64,000 nt of DNA from Nitrospinota bacterium (lineage in GTDB: Bacteria; Nitrospinota_A; UBA7883; JACRLM01), in contig JACQXA010000001.1 in assembly GCA_016208975.1 (NCBI GenBank), positions 1 through 64,000 on the forward strand, given 5' to 3'. This document shows, piece after piece, positions 29,631-43,285 of this stretch. The translations under genes and the position numbers were made by a program. The notes under the pieces were generated by a model. The model saw only the letters and a program-made list of their open reading frames with translations. It did not search any database and was not told the DNA's origin. Position 1 is the stretch's first letter; each line of letters opens with the position of its first letter.

Positions 29631-32600
29631 TCAATCGCCGGAAGCATGAACATCCTCCCTGCCGCCGGGGAAACAGCGGGTTTTAAACCTGCAACCCGAC
29701 GCCGAACAGGTTTTCACATCAATCACAGGCCAGTCTTTTTCGGGTGAGCCTTCCATCGCCGCCACCAACTCCGCAAGCCTTAAAACCGAATTTTTGATAT
29801 TTCCATATCTCGCTGAATTTACGTTCAAGCTCTCCGTTTCAAGCTTCTTCCCACCCAGGTATAGGATGGCGCAATCCAGTTCCTTTAAACCATAAGCGGC
29901 CATCAACGCCGCCGAATACATCTCCATCTGGAAGGTATGGATGGAATTATCCCCCCGCTTGCGGGCGAATTTATAGTCCACCAGGCAGGGGCCGGTTTCG
30001 TCCACGAAGAAAAGGTCCGCCGTGCCACGGGATATGATGTCAGCCCCATCGTTGGAGAATCTTATAGCCAATGGGGCTTCTCTGGTTATCCAGACATCAC
30101 GGCGCTTCCGGAGCCTTGATAACGGCTTCGATGAAAAGGCTTCAACAGTGATACCCGACACGGTTTGCCTGAAACTTGCAGGCATGTCGCCGAAACGCCC
30201 GTTTACAGCCGACTCTACGGTGTTTTCGAAATCCGTGTCTGCGGGATCCAGCTTTTCGAGCAGATTGTGAAACCTTGTTCCAAGTTCCACCGGGTCCGGC
30301 CCGGCGGGTTTTTCCGGCTCTTCCCAGAACGCCGCATCAACTTCCCTGGAGGCGCCGGGAAGCTCCATGGCGTACTGGTAATAATAAAGCCTGGGGCAGT
30401 AATTGAGCGTTGCCAGTTCGGTTACTGTAAGGTTGATGAATGGCTTTATTCGCCGCGCCTGTTTTGGCGTCTGCGGAGCGGATGGAGGATCGGGCCGCCA
30501 GCCGTTAATGATGTCACTGGCCAACCCGGGCATGGCCTCATATGTGGCTGTACTCTCAAAGCCAGCGGACTCCACACTTTTGAAAGCTGTATTTTCGGCA
30601 TCTTTCATTTTTTGCAACTCCGCCATTCCAATCCATCCGCCTGTTTTTTTCGAGCCAGTACCGCCGGTTATTATCAGGTGATCCCTTGCCCTGGTGGTGG
30701 CAACGTAAAAGAGGCGTTTGCTCTCTTCATCTTCGGCGGTTTTGGCCTGCGCGTCCATTTCGCGGTAAACCGGCCCCTTCACCCAGTCCATTTCCTCTTC
30801 AAGGTAATAGCGCATGAAAATGCCGCTTCGGGGATGGATGTTCACCCTGCCGCCGTTTTTTGAGTTAGTGAAATTTAAATCCGCCAGCGCCACCACGGGA
30901 AATTCCAGCCCCTTGCTCTGGTGGATGGTCATTATGGCCAGCCGGTTGTTGTCTTTGGAAATTGCTCCGGCGGCGGGCTCTTTTTCGCCACCCCGGTCCG
31001 CCAGTTTTTTAAGCGACCGGATGAAATCCGGCATGCCAGCGCCGTTCCGTTCCGCCATCCGCGCCTGCTCTATAAGCTTGGAGAGGTTGCCAACCCTCTG
31101 TTCCCCCTGGTACCGGCTCATCATAACCGCCCCGTAACCGGTATCCCCAAGCAAAGTCTCTATCATTTCGGAGATGGTGAGCCGACTCTTGGCCTTCATC
31201 CATTTGGCGGCCCGTTCCCGGAAGCGGATGAATTTCCGGGTGTCTTCCTCATCACCCAGTTGTGGAGCCGGGGCAGTGGGGCTTAACACCGTCTCCAGCG
31301 GACGCGCCATAGCCGTTTCGTCCCTGCGCAACCGGAAAAGCCCCGCCTCGCTCATTCCCACCAATGGCGACCGTAGAACGTTCATCAAAGAAAGTGAGTC
31401 CGCCGTATTATCAAGAAACGAAAGCAGACTAATCATGTCGATGATTTCCTGGGCGGCGTAAAACCCCTTACCCCGCACCACGGAATAGGGCACGCCAGCC
31501 AGCCTGAAAGCGTTTTCGTAAGCCTCCAGGTAAGAAAAACGGCGAAGTAGAAGAGCAATGTCCCCATAATGCGCGTTGCGGATTTTTCCCGAGTCCTCCA
31601 CGGTCATCGTTCCGCCGCCGATCTCTTCTTTGAAGAACGTGGCCAGAGCTTGGGCCTCTTGCGCCCGCGCCTGCCCGGCGTTGGAACTGTCGGGCAGGTT
31701 GAGCCATGTGACGCCAGCCCGCTCCGGATTCACGCTTCTGTGGGGGGTCAAGGAGTCCTTTTCCTTGTTGAACGGTATTTTGCCCTCGCCACCTGTCATT
31801 ATGGCGCTGAAGAGGTTGTTGGTAAAATTGATTAGCGCGGGGGCGCTTCGCCTGCTTTCCACAAGGTGGAATCGCGTTCCACCTTTATTCTCTATCTCGT
31901 CCGCCGTCTCCTTGAAGACCATCACGTCGGCTCCCCGGAAACCGTATATGGATTGCTTGATGTCTCCAACGATGAAAAGTTTTCCACTGCCCGGCGGGGC
32001 GATGGAGTAAATAATTTCCTTCTGAAGCGCGTTGATGTCCTGAAACTCGTCCACCATAACCCGGTGGAACTGGGCGGCGTATTGGGCGCGTATGGCCGAG
32101 CCGGGGGATAAAAGTTTTAACGCCCGCTCTTCGAGGTCTTCATAATCCAGGGCGGACACCTGGGCCTTCATGTCGCCGTATTCCCGCAAGACCTGCGACA
32201 GCAACGATGCCACCCGTTCAACATCCCTCGTTATTTCATTTTCCACCACCGGCGACGCTATTGAGCGGAGCAGGCTGACAGCCCGTTTACCCCCGGCGTG
32301 GTCCGTGTCCGATTTATCCTTCCTTCCATTGATGGCTTTCTCCAGATCATCCGCCCAATCGAGGGCCTTAACCGCGATGATGAACGAAGGCCCCGATCCA
32401 CTTAACAGGTCGTTGCCAACAGCCTCTATCTCCAAGGCTGTCTTGAACTCTTTTGAACCCTTTTTGTAACCGAGCAGAACGGGCAATAACTCCGCCATCT
32501 CTTTGATGGAAGCTGTCGCGGCGGCGCCGTCTTTCTCGGCCAGCTCCCTGTATCGCCTTACCAATTCTTCTGGAGATTTGTTCGCCACACGCATCAATGG

Positions 32601-33218
32601 AATCAGGCTTACCACCATTTCCCTCAGCCCTTTTTCAAACTGGCCTTTCCTGGAATACCCAAAACACAGTGCCAGCCGTTCTACATCCTTGTCTCCCGCC
32701 CTAAGACTTCCAAAAATGACTTTTTGGGTGGCGGCGCCAAGCATGGCGCCGGCCTGGTTCTCGTCTATCACCTTGAAGTTGGGATCCACTCCGGCCGGGG
32801 CCGGATTTTCCTTAAGCAAACGGGCGCAGAACGAATGGATGGTGGATATGTAGGCGCTCTGGAGCGATTGGCGTTGCAAAATGAGATGGGCCGCAAGTCT
32901 GGCCTCGTGTTTCCTGTCCGGATCGTTTTGGGCCAGGTTGGCGGCGGAACCTTCCAGCCCGGCGGTTTTGCGAAGCTCCTCAATTCTTACGGTCAGCTTG
33001 TCGCGGACGCGCCCTTTCATTTCCGCCGCGGCTTTCTCGGTGAATGTGATAGCGGCCAGCTGATCCAGCCGGGTGAAACCCTTTTTATCCGCCTTCTCCA
33101 GTTCGCCTAGATATTTTATGACCAGCGCGTGGGTCTTTCCCGTTCCGGCTCCGGCCATAACGGCCATGTCCGTCTCGCAGGCTTTTATTGCGTCGAAAAT
33201 GTTTTGGCCGCTGGTCAT
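29631..33218 (-). CDS. addA: ATP-dependent helicase/nuclease subunit A (AddA/RecB-like)
   Basis: A 1195-residue UvrD-type helicase fused to a RecB nuclease domain, for double-strand break processing with AddB. Helicase motifs in order: Walker A GAGTGKTH near residue 22, VMVDEFQDIN, VGDIKQSIYGFRGAD, TIHQSKGLEFPVV and YVATTRARDHL. The nuclease has GTADLFFVDE and CLVDYKFARK. Unlike Bacillus AddA, cysteines flank it (NYCPRLYYYQY before, CSASGCRFKTRC after), in the arrangement of an iron-sulfur nuclease. The ATG at 33218 overlaps the addB stop by 4 nt, so translation is probably coupled. Confidence 0.9.
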   Translation of the reverse strand: MTSGQNIFDAIKACETDMAVMAGAGTGKTHALVIKYLGELEKADKKGFTRLDQLAAITFTEKAAAEMKGRVRDKLTVRIEELRKTAGLEGSAANLAQNDPDRKHEARLAAHLILQRQSLQSAYISTIHSFCARLLKENPAPAGVDPNFKVIDENQAGAMLGAATQKVIFGSLRAGDKDVERLALCFGYSRKGQFEKGLREMVVSLIPLMRVANKSPEELVRRYRELAEKDGAAATASIKEMAELLPVLLGYKKGSKEFKTALEIEAVGNDLLSGSGPSFIIAVKALDWADDLEKAINGRKDKSDTDHAGGKRAVSLLRSIASPVVENEITRDVERVASLLSQVLREYGDMKAQVSALDYEDLEERALKLLSPGSAIRAQYAAQFHRVMVDEFQDINALQKEIIYSIAPPGSGKLFIVGDIKQSIYGFRGADVMVFKETADEIENKGGTRFHLVESRRSAPALINFTNNLFSAIMTGGEGKIPFNKEKDSLTPHRSVNPERAGVTWLNLPDSSNAGQARAQEAQALATFFKEEIGGGTMTVEDSGKIRNAHYGDIALLLRRFSYLEAYENAFRLAGVPYSVVRGKGFYAAQEIIDMISLLSFLDNTADSLSLMNVLRSPLVGMSEAGLFRLRRDETAMARPLETVLSPTAPAPQLGDEEDTRKFIRFRERAAKWMKAKSRLTISEMIETLLGDTGYGAVMMSRYQGEQRVGNLSKLIEQARMAERNGAGMPDFIRSLKKLADRGGEKEPAAGAISKDNNRLAIMTIHQSKGLEFPVVALADLNFTNSKNGGRVNIHPRSGIFMRYYLEEEMDWVKGPVYREMDAQAKTAEDEESKRLFYVATTRARDHLIITGGTGSKKTGGWIGMAELQKMKDAENTAFKSVESAGFESTATYEAMPGLASDIINGWRPDPPSAPQTPKQARRIKPFINLTVTELATLNYCPRLYYYQYAMELPGASREVDAAFWEEPEKPAGPDPVELGTRFHNLLEKLDPADTDFENTVESAVNGRFGDMPASFRQTVSGITVEAFSSKPLSRLRKRRDVWITREAPLAIRFSNDGADIISRGTADLFFVDETGPCLVDYKFARKRGDNSIHTFQMEMYSAALMAAYGLKELDCAILYLGGKKLETESLNVNSARYGNIKNSVLRLAELVAAMEGSPEKDWPVIDVKTCSASGCRFKTRCFPGGREDVHASGD

Positions 33219-36200
33219 TCCTCTTCCTGCTCCTCGACAAACGCTTTTGTGAAACGGCACAGGCCGGGGAATTCGCAAAATTCACAATCCCTGGGGCTGA
33301 CAGGGAAAACGCCGGATTCGATTTTTTCCACAACGCCGGACAATATGGATATGAAAGTTTTCGGGGACTCTTGAGGATTAACGGCACCCGGCTCGTTTAA
33401 AAAAACGCCGTCATCCGCCGTGTCCGCCATCACAAAAGAGTCCTTGAGCGCTTTGGCTTTAAGAAGCCTGTATCCGCCTTGCGCTTTGGGCGCTCCAGTC
33501 AGGTGTCCCCGTCCCAGCGTGAACCGTTTTGCCAGCATCATATAAACAGGCTGTTGGAACGATGTCGCTCCCATCTCTTCCCGTTTTACCAGCTTCCTGT
33601 ATTTTGTTTTGTTGGAGCTGTTCTTATAATCAATGACCCTCAACTCATTCTTTTGCCGGTTGATGTCTATCCGGTCTATGATTCCGCATAACAGCCTCTC
33701 GCCCAGTTTGGATATTTGGAACGCCAAAGGTGGATATAGCTTTTTCCGCTTGTCCCTGCTCTTTATATCAAACGGCGCTTCCACCGCCACGGGATAAAAT
33801 CCACTGGCCTTCTGCTCCTCCGCCTCTATGCGGAATATATGTCGAAGTAAGTGGATGGTCCTTCTAATTTCTATACGCCACACCGCGGGGTCGCCGGTGT
33901 TGTCCTCCTCCTCAAACCGGCGGAAAACTTCTTCCGCCGATTCCAACAGGTTGTTCAGTTCATCTTCAGAGCCTGTCAGGGGTGTTGGCCCAAATGCTAT
34001 GCGTTTTGAATAGAAATTTTCAAGAATGAGGTGCATAAGGTTCCCGGCGCTTTTCGCGTCCAGCTCCTCGGCTGGCTCCTCCACCGGTTCCAGCCCCAGC
34101 GCCCGTGAGGCGAAGAACCTGAAAGGGCACTGGCCGTATTTTTCCAAGTCCGTTGGTGTGTATCTTCTTTCCCTGCCGCGCTCCATAAATTGGGCGAAAA
34201 TATCTTCGCAACCAACCAGAAGCCCATTGAACGGGGTTATCTGCTCCACGCCCTTCGATTGCCCGGAGCTTGCGAAATAACGGTCCCGCTCCCACTCGAT
34301 GGAGGAAATCCCCAGCAACGTTACCAGCTTGCTCCACCGGTTATCGTCCATGGCGAAGCTTGAAAGTATGCCTGCAAGCTTTTCATGATCAGCATCAGGA
34401 TTAAACAGGCGATGGATAAGCCGGGCTGTGGTCTCTTCCTCGTCAGGAGGGGTTTCATCATACGCATCATCCATCGCCCTGGCGGCGGCGTGGAAAATAT
34501 GTTTCTCCCGATCCTCCGGAGATAACGCGGGGTATAGGGCCTCCAGCGAGTCTTCAATGAATTGTGATTTTAGCAACGGCTCGCCATTTAGCTCGAATTC
34601 GCTGAATGAAAGGCACAGCCGTTTTCCGGCGCAACGGGCCGTCTGGAAAAACAGGAGCGACTGTTCCTGCCACTTTTCCGCCCACCGGTCGAACACCCGT
34701 CGGCCTTTCACAATGGCAGGGTCATGTTTTTTGATAACCTCGGCGTGAATGGCGTTGAACCGCATCCGTTCATCTTCGTTGAGTAGCGAGGACACTTGCG
34801 GAAATGCAGGGAACTCCCCTTCCGTAAGACCAAGCGCGAACACCACCTGGTAGCGGCTTCCCACAATATCGTGCGGGTTCAGCGTAGCCACCCGGTTCTG
34901 GTTTGCCGCGCCCGGTTCGGGAACATAACGGCTTTCCACCTGCTCCGTGAAAAGGTTCCGCAGGGCCAAAAACCCCAGCGGCGCGTTTTGCGCGTTCAGC
35001 GATTCCACCGCCAGCCTGGCTTCCCGCAATATTTCCAGCAACTGGGCGTGGGCGTTGTAGTCCCGGAACCGGACCCGCTCGGCCATTGGCATGCCATCTG
35101 GAGGCTCCGGGTTTATCTTGAGGAAATGCAGTATCTCCGCCAGCGTGTCCAGAAACGGGGCCGCGCGGCTCTGGCTTTGTAAATCGTCCAGCCTGTGGAG
35201 CAGGGATTCGATGGCGTATCGGGCCCTCTCCGCCGGTTCCCGCTCTGCTTCTTTAAACTTGGCGATTCCCTTTTTCAGCTTGGATATCCAATGCCGGGTG
35301 GAGCCATCAATGATTTTTGATGAAAGCGCCAGACTTTTGGCCACGGAAGGCTCTATGTCCGAGAATGTCTGGAAATAGGGGGATAGGACAATATCCAGAA
35401 CTGCGTCACGTTCATAACCGCTTTCGATGGACTTGAAAATGGACATCACGGATATTACCAGCGGGTTGGTGGCCAACCTTATACCCCGCCTGAAATGAAA
35501 CGGTATGGCGTATCTGCCGAAAACATCTTCTATAAGCGGCGCGTAAGCGTTCACATCCCGGGTGACAAGGCAGTAATCGCTATAGTCATGCCCATCCTCG
35601 GCCATTAACTTTAGAATGGCCAGCCCTGCCTCCTCCACCTCGCGGTAGCGGCCGGGGCATTTGATTATGGTTACGGGGCAGTTAGCGGTTTCCGTGTTTT
35701 GTTCCGGCGATGGCGGGGCCAGATCGAAAAGTTTTTTGGAAAACGAGGCCAGCGGCCCCTCGCATGGCTCTTCCCACTCGATTTCCAGAAGACCCTCGGC
35801 GTCTCCCAGGTTTTCGTACTTCTCCATGTTGGTGACGATGTATCCGAAAGCTTTCCTACGGTCATCGGGCGTGGGGGCCACAATTTTCACCGGAATGGTT
35901 TTGGCGATCCGGCGGAACAGCTCGAACCGGTATGGAGTGAACTGGTAAATATCCCTCAATGTGATGGAGCCGTAGCGCGAAAGGGTGGGCCGTCCATACG
36001 CCTCGCCGTTGGCTACCGCTTCCACCAAGGCTTTGCGGGCCATGCCGGTGTCCGCGAACCCCAGCTTGCCAAGTTCAGCGCGATATAGTTGATAAATCCC
36101 CGCCAACTCATCTTCCTTGCCGTCCGCATAACCTTTAATGGCGTTCAGGTCGTCTGGTTGAATCAGGCCAGCGCCCAGCTCGTCGAAAAAAGAGAGGATT

Positions 36201-36484
36201 GTGTCGTAAAAACCTTTGAACCTTAAAGAGCCTTCGAACGCGCCACCTTTACGCTTGGTGTAGAAGCCCGATACGACGCGCATGATGAGGATGGAGCGGG
36301 CCACAGGTGGAATTATGTTCAGCGGGATTAGAATCTCTTCCTGAAGTTTCTTCTCGAACTCGCCTATGGTCATAAGGCCGCCGCCGGCCAGCGCTGAATT
36401 TCCGGGGGCGCTCAACCGCTCCCTCAGGGCGGAGGCCAGCCGGTGAGCCGTGGGGTAAATTATCAAACCTGGTTTTTCAGACAT
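33215..36484 (-). CDS. addB: ATP-dependent nuclease subunit B (AddB/RexB-like)
   Basis: A 1089-residue partner of AddA. The N-terminus (GLIIYPTAHRLASALRERL) shows no Walker A, so the helicase-like part is probably inactive and recognition-only, as in RexB or RecC-like subunits. The C-terminal PD-(D/E)XK nuclease shows GIIDRIDINRQKNELRVIDY then K. Cysteines for a 4Fe-4S cluster are YGQCPFRFFA before it and CEFCEFPGLC after it. The ATG at 36484 has no ribosome-binding site but a perfect TATAAT 7 nt upstream. It is divergent from the LOG gene. Confidence 0.88.
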   Translation of the reverse strand: MSEKPGLIIYPTAHRLASALRERLSAPGNSALAGGGLMTIGEFEKKLQEEILIPLNIIPPVARSILIMRVVSGFYTKRKGGAFEGSLRFKGFYDTILSFFDELGAGLIQPDDLNAIKGYADGKEDELAGIYQLYRAELGKLGFADTGMARKALVEAVANGEAYGRPTLSRYGSITLRDIYQFTPYRFELFRRIAKTIPVKIVAPTPDDRRKAFGYIVTNMEKYENLGDAEGLLEIEWEEPCEGPLASFSKKLFDLAPPSPEQNTETANCPVTIIKCPGRYREVEEAGLAILKLMAEDGHDYSDYCLVTRDVNAYAPLIEDVFGRYAIPFHFRRGIRLATNPLVISVMSIFKSIESGYERDAVLDIVLSPYFQTFSDIEPSVAKSLALSSKIIDGSTRHWISKLKKGIAKFKEAEREPAERARYAIESLLHRLDDLQSQSRAAPFLDTLAEILHFLKINPEPPDGMPMAERVRFRDYNAHAQLLEILREARLAVESLNAQNAPLGFLALRNLFTEQVESRYVPEPGAANQNRVATLNPHDIVGSRYQVVFALGLTEGEFPAFPQVSSLLNEDERMRFNAIHAEVIKKHDPAIVKGRRVFDRWAEKWQEQSLLFFQTARCAGKRLCLSFSEFELNGEPLLKSQFIEDSLEALYPALSPEDREKHIFHAAARAMDDAYDETPPDEEETTARLIHRLFNPDADHEKLAGILSSFAMDDNRWSKLVTLLGISSIEWERDRYFASSGQSKGVEQITPFNGLLVGCEDIFAQFMERGRERRYTPTDLEKYGQCPFRFFASRALGLEPVEEPAEELDAKSAGNLMHLILENFYSKRIAFGPTPLTGSEDELNNLLESAEEVFRRFEEEDNTGDPAVWRIEIRRTIHLLRHIFRIEAEEQKASGFYPVAVEAPFDIKSRDKRKKLYPPLAFQISKLGERLLCGIIDRIDINRQKNELRVIDYKNSSNKTKYRKLVKREEMGATSFQQPVYMMLAKRFTLGRGHLTGAPKAQGGYRLLKAKALKDSFVMADTADDGVFLNEPGAVNPQESPKTFISILSGVVEKIESGVFPVSPRDCEFCEFPGLCRFTKAFVEEQEEE

Positions 36485-36491
36485 ACAGAGG

Positions 36492-36519
36492 ATTATAAGG
36501 CCCCCGGTTTTTATATCAA
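36492..36519 (-). promoter_or_regulatory. addB promoter, predicted leaderless
   Basis: On the reverse strand TTGATA (36519-36514) and TATAAT (36497-36492) are 16 bp apart. The ATG of addB follows the -10 after CCTCTGT, exactly where transcription should begin. A leaderless mRNA is the simplest reading. Confidence 0.7.
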
Positions 36520-36547
36520 ACCATCAACCACACAACCGATTGCGGGT

Positions 36548-36553
36548 TATAAT
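36548..36553 (+). promoter_or_regulatory. -10 element of the LOG gene, predicted leaderless
   Basis: A perfect TATAAT lies 6 nt before the ATG at 36560, with TTCCGG in between and no Shine-Dalgarno. The -35 region is poor. It faces the addB promoter about 50 bp away. Confidence 0.6.
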
Positions 36554-36559
36554 TTCCGG

Positions 36560-37102
36560 ATGGGGGTAAAATCGGTTTGCGTGTTCTGCGGCTCCAGCAC
36601 GGCGGCGCCGGAATGGGCCATGGATCTGGCGGAGCGGGTGGGGCGCGGCCTGGCGGAAAAAGGGGTCCATCTGGTTTACGGCGGGGCCAGCATAGGCATG
36701 ATGGGGGCCATGGCCAACGCGGCGCTGGCGAACGGAGGGCGCGTGACCGGCGTTATTCCAAAAAACCTGATGCTGGACGAAGTGGTCCACGAGAGCCTTA
36801 CCCATCTTGTAGTGACGGAAGACATGCATAGCCGGAAAAAAGCCATGTTCGGGATTTCCGACGCTCTGGTGTGCCTGCCCGGCGGGCTTGGCACACTGGA
36901 GGAGACGCTGGAGATGATGACCTGGAAATATCTCGGCATCCACATCAAGCCGGTGATAATAGTGAACCATAAGGGTTTTTATGACCATCTGTTAAAACAG
37001 TTCGAGCGGTGCGGGCAGGACGGGCTTTTGCGGCCGGGGCTGGAGAAATTGTGGAAGACCTGCCAGGACGAAGAAGCGCTTTTCGCGCTCATGGGGTTAT
37101 AA
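36560..37102 (+). CDS. LOG-family protein (cytokinin riboside monophosphate phosphoribohydrolase-like)
   Basis: A 180-residue Rossmann-fold protein. The diagnostic motifs MHSRKKAMF and PGGLGTLEE are both present, with FCGSS and YGGASIGMMG in the nucleotide site. Plant and bacterial LOG proteins release the base from nucleoside monophosphates; many bacterial members are general nucleotide hydrolases. The ATG at 36560 (MGVKSVCVF) is chosen over a 39-residue extension that would overlap addB's promoter and 5' end. Confidence 0.9.
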   Translation: MGVKSVCVFCGSSTAAPEWAMDLAERVGRGLAEKGVHLVYGGASIGMMGAMANAALANGGRVTGVIPKNLMLDEVVHESLTHLVVTEDMHSRKKAMFGISDALVCLPGGLGTLEETLEMMTWKYLGIHIKPVIIVNHKGFYDHLLKQFERCGQDGLLRPGLEKLWKTCQDEEALFALMGL

Positions 37103-37183
37103 GCTGGCGCGTTTTGAAGTTAGCTTATTCCAGTCTGCGCGAGTAAGGTTTATTATGATTAGACGGTAATGGTGGAGAAGCTG

Positions 37184-37423
37184 ATGAAATACTACGCTTT
37201 TGAGATAGTCATCGAAAAAGAGGATGAAGATGAAGGCTATTCCGCGTATAGCCCCACATTACCGGGGTGTTTTAGCGACGGAAAGACGATTGAAGAAGCG
37301 AAACGCGATATCCGGCAGGCAATTGAACAACATATAGCTTCTTTACTGGCGAATGCCCAGGCAATCCCACAAAACGAGCGTCTGGTACATGTGGAAGAGT
37401 TAACGGTAGGCGTTCCTGAATGA
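37184..37423 (+). CDS. hicB: HicB-type antitoxin
   Basis: A 79-residue protein of the HicB/DUF1902 family. It has the typical ferredoxin-like half-fold sequence YSAYSPTLPGCFSDGKTIEEA and then AIEQHIASLL. HicB proteins bind and inactivate HicA mRNA interferases. There is no obvious C-terminal DNA-binding domain. The ATG at 37184 has GGTGGAG upstream; an ATG at 37169 in frame would add five residues. Its end overlaps the hicA start (ATGA). Because hicA is frameshifted, this may now be an orphan antitoxin. Confidence 0.85.
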   Translation: MKYYAFEIVIEKEDEDEGYSAYSPTLPGCFSDGKTIEEAKRDIRQAIEQHIASLLANAQAIPQNERLVHVEELTVGVPE

Positions 37424-37648
37424 CACGATTGCCTCAAGTGTCGGCGCGGGAACTTGTACGTTTTCTTAGATCACGAGGTTTCGTTGAGGATCGGCAATCG
37501 GGAAGCCATCGTTACCATCTGGAGCCAGGAGCGCAAGATGTCTGTTACCGTGCCGATGCATACAGGTTGCGACATCGGCAGAGGGCTTGCCTTGCGGATA
37601 TTAAAGGAAGCGGGATTTTCTGTGGATGATTTTATAGAATTGCGCTGA
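37420..37648 (+). pseudogene. hicA: HicA-type toxin, frameshifted
   Basis: The first part reads in the frame of 37420 as MTRLPQVSARELVRFLRSRG and onward to SGSHRYHLEP, including the catalytic-type GSH histidine. After about 37517-37525 the family sequence continues in the next frame as ERKMSVTVPMHTG and KEAGFSVDDFIELR, ending at 37648. Skipping one base in CCAGGAGCG restores a normal HicA of about 75 residues. So the gene carries one extra base (or lacks two). It may be an inactivated toxin, a sequencing error or a slippage site. Confidence 0.8.
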
Positions 37649-37667
37649 GCCACAACTTTTTTATGTC

Positions 37668-37696
37668 TTGACAGGAAAAGTTCAAAGGTTTATTTC
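37668..37696 (+). promoter_or_regulatory. Possible promoter of the activase gene
   Basis: A perfect TTGACA (37668-37673) is followed after 17 bp by TATTTC, a weak -10. It is about 95 nt upstream of the activase start. Confidence 0.35.
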
Positions 37697-37791
37697 AAAA
37701 TGGTGTTCACTTAAGAATCTGTATTGCCGCTTCACCTCTTCTAAGTTTGAGGTTTTGGACCAGGAGTTACTGGACGTAATGAGGAGTGGTT

Positions 37792-42370
<4,579 letters not shown>

Positions 42371-42397
42371 CCTGTTTCGTACGGCGGACGATCAAAT

Positions 42398-42437
42398 AAA
42401 CGGCTCTCTCCGGTGAATGGGGAGGGCCGTTTGCCAT
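42398..42437 (+). terminator. Intrinsic terminator after the ferredoxin gene
   Basis: AAACGGC (42398-42404) pairs with GCCGTTT (42426-42432), extended by CTCTCC with GGGGAG. A short T-containing tail (GCCATTTCC) follows. Confidence 0.7.
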
Positions 42438-42530
42438 TTCCGGAAATTTCCGGAGCGGCCAGACGAAGTATGTATCAAGTATCAGCCCGGGGTTCCGATA
42501 AGGTTAGGTGAGGATTGAAGGACTCTCAAC

Positions 42531-42770
42531 ATGACGCTGGATATTTTGGAGCCGGTGTTCCGGCTGATACTGCTGGCCGAATTCGCCTTTATGGCGGTAG
42601 CGGGCATCGCCGCGGCAATCCACTGCCTTACGCTGGATTCGGAGATCAGGTCCATATCCTCAATCCAGCGGCAGATGCTGGAAGGCATCCGGGAAGGGCT
42701 GGAAGCCAAAAAAGCGGAACGGGAATCCAAAATAGCCGCCCGTCTCGCCGCCATGAGGGAAGGTATTTAA
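42531..42770 (+). CDS. Small single-span membrane protein, unrecognised
   Basis: A 79-residue protein I do not recognise. One membrane span covers about residues 11-33 (LILLAEFAFMAVAGIAAAIH). It is followed by a charged helical tail with Arg, Lys and Glu (EGIREGLEAKKAERESKIAA), probably a coiled coil. An AAGGA sequence lies 9 nt before the ATG. It stands alone between the ferredoxin terminator and the DUF192 gene. Confidence 0.65.
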   Translation: MTLDILEPVFRLILLAEFAFMAVAGIAAAIHCLTLDSEIRSISSIQRQMLEGIREGLEAKKAERESKIAARLAAMREGI

Positions 42771-42847
42771 AGCTTCCGCCTATTAAAGCCAAGTCTAGCC
42801 TGATTCAAGGCCTGTCCATTTTTATTCATAATCCAATGCGTTAATAT

Positions 42848-43285
42848 ATGAAGCTAAACATACTGATAATAAATATGTTAACCATGGCGCTTCTGGCCAA
42901 TCCCTCCTTCGCGCGAAGTGTTAAGTTTCCGCAATCTCCAGGCCTGGTTCAAGTAACTGTTGAAGTGGCGGATACCCCATCTAAAACCCAGATGGGCCTT
43001 ATGTTCCGGGGAGCATTACCGGAAGGGACCGGGATGTGGTTTATATTCCCCCAGGATGAGGCGCTTTATTTCTGGATGAAAAACATGGCCATCCCGCTGG
43101 ACATCATTTTCATTGACAAAGAGTTCATCATACGCAAGATATGGAGTGGTGTTCCGCCATGCCGGGGTGAGCCTTGCCCCAGGTATGGTTCGGGAACAGC
43201 AGTGCGGTACGCGCTGGAGGTTCCGGCGGGGTATTGCCTAAGACATGGGATAATGGAAAAAACCAGGGTGGAATATAAAAAGTGA
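42848..43285 (+). CDS. DUF192 family secreted protein
   Basis: A 145-residue protein with a Sec signal peptide (NILIINMLTMALLANPSFA, cleavage after about residue 22) and a DUF192 domain. Typical family motifs are TQMGLMFRGALPEGTGMWF, ALYFWMKNMAIPLDIIFID and ALEVPAGYCLRHGI. The role of DUF192 proteins is not established. The stop overlaps the GTG start of the next gene by 4 nt, so the two are likely co-translated. Confidence 0.88.
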   Translation: MKLNILIINMLTMALLANPSFARSVKFPQSPGLVQVTVEVADTPSKTQMGLMFRGALPEGTGMWFIFPQDEALYFWMKNMAIPLDIIFIDKEFIIRKIWSGVPPCRGEPCPRYGSGTAVRYALEVPAGYCLRHGIMEKTRVEYKK

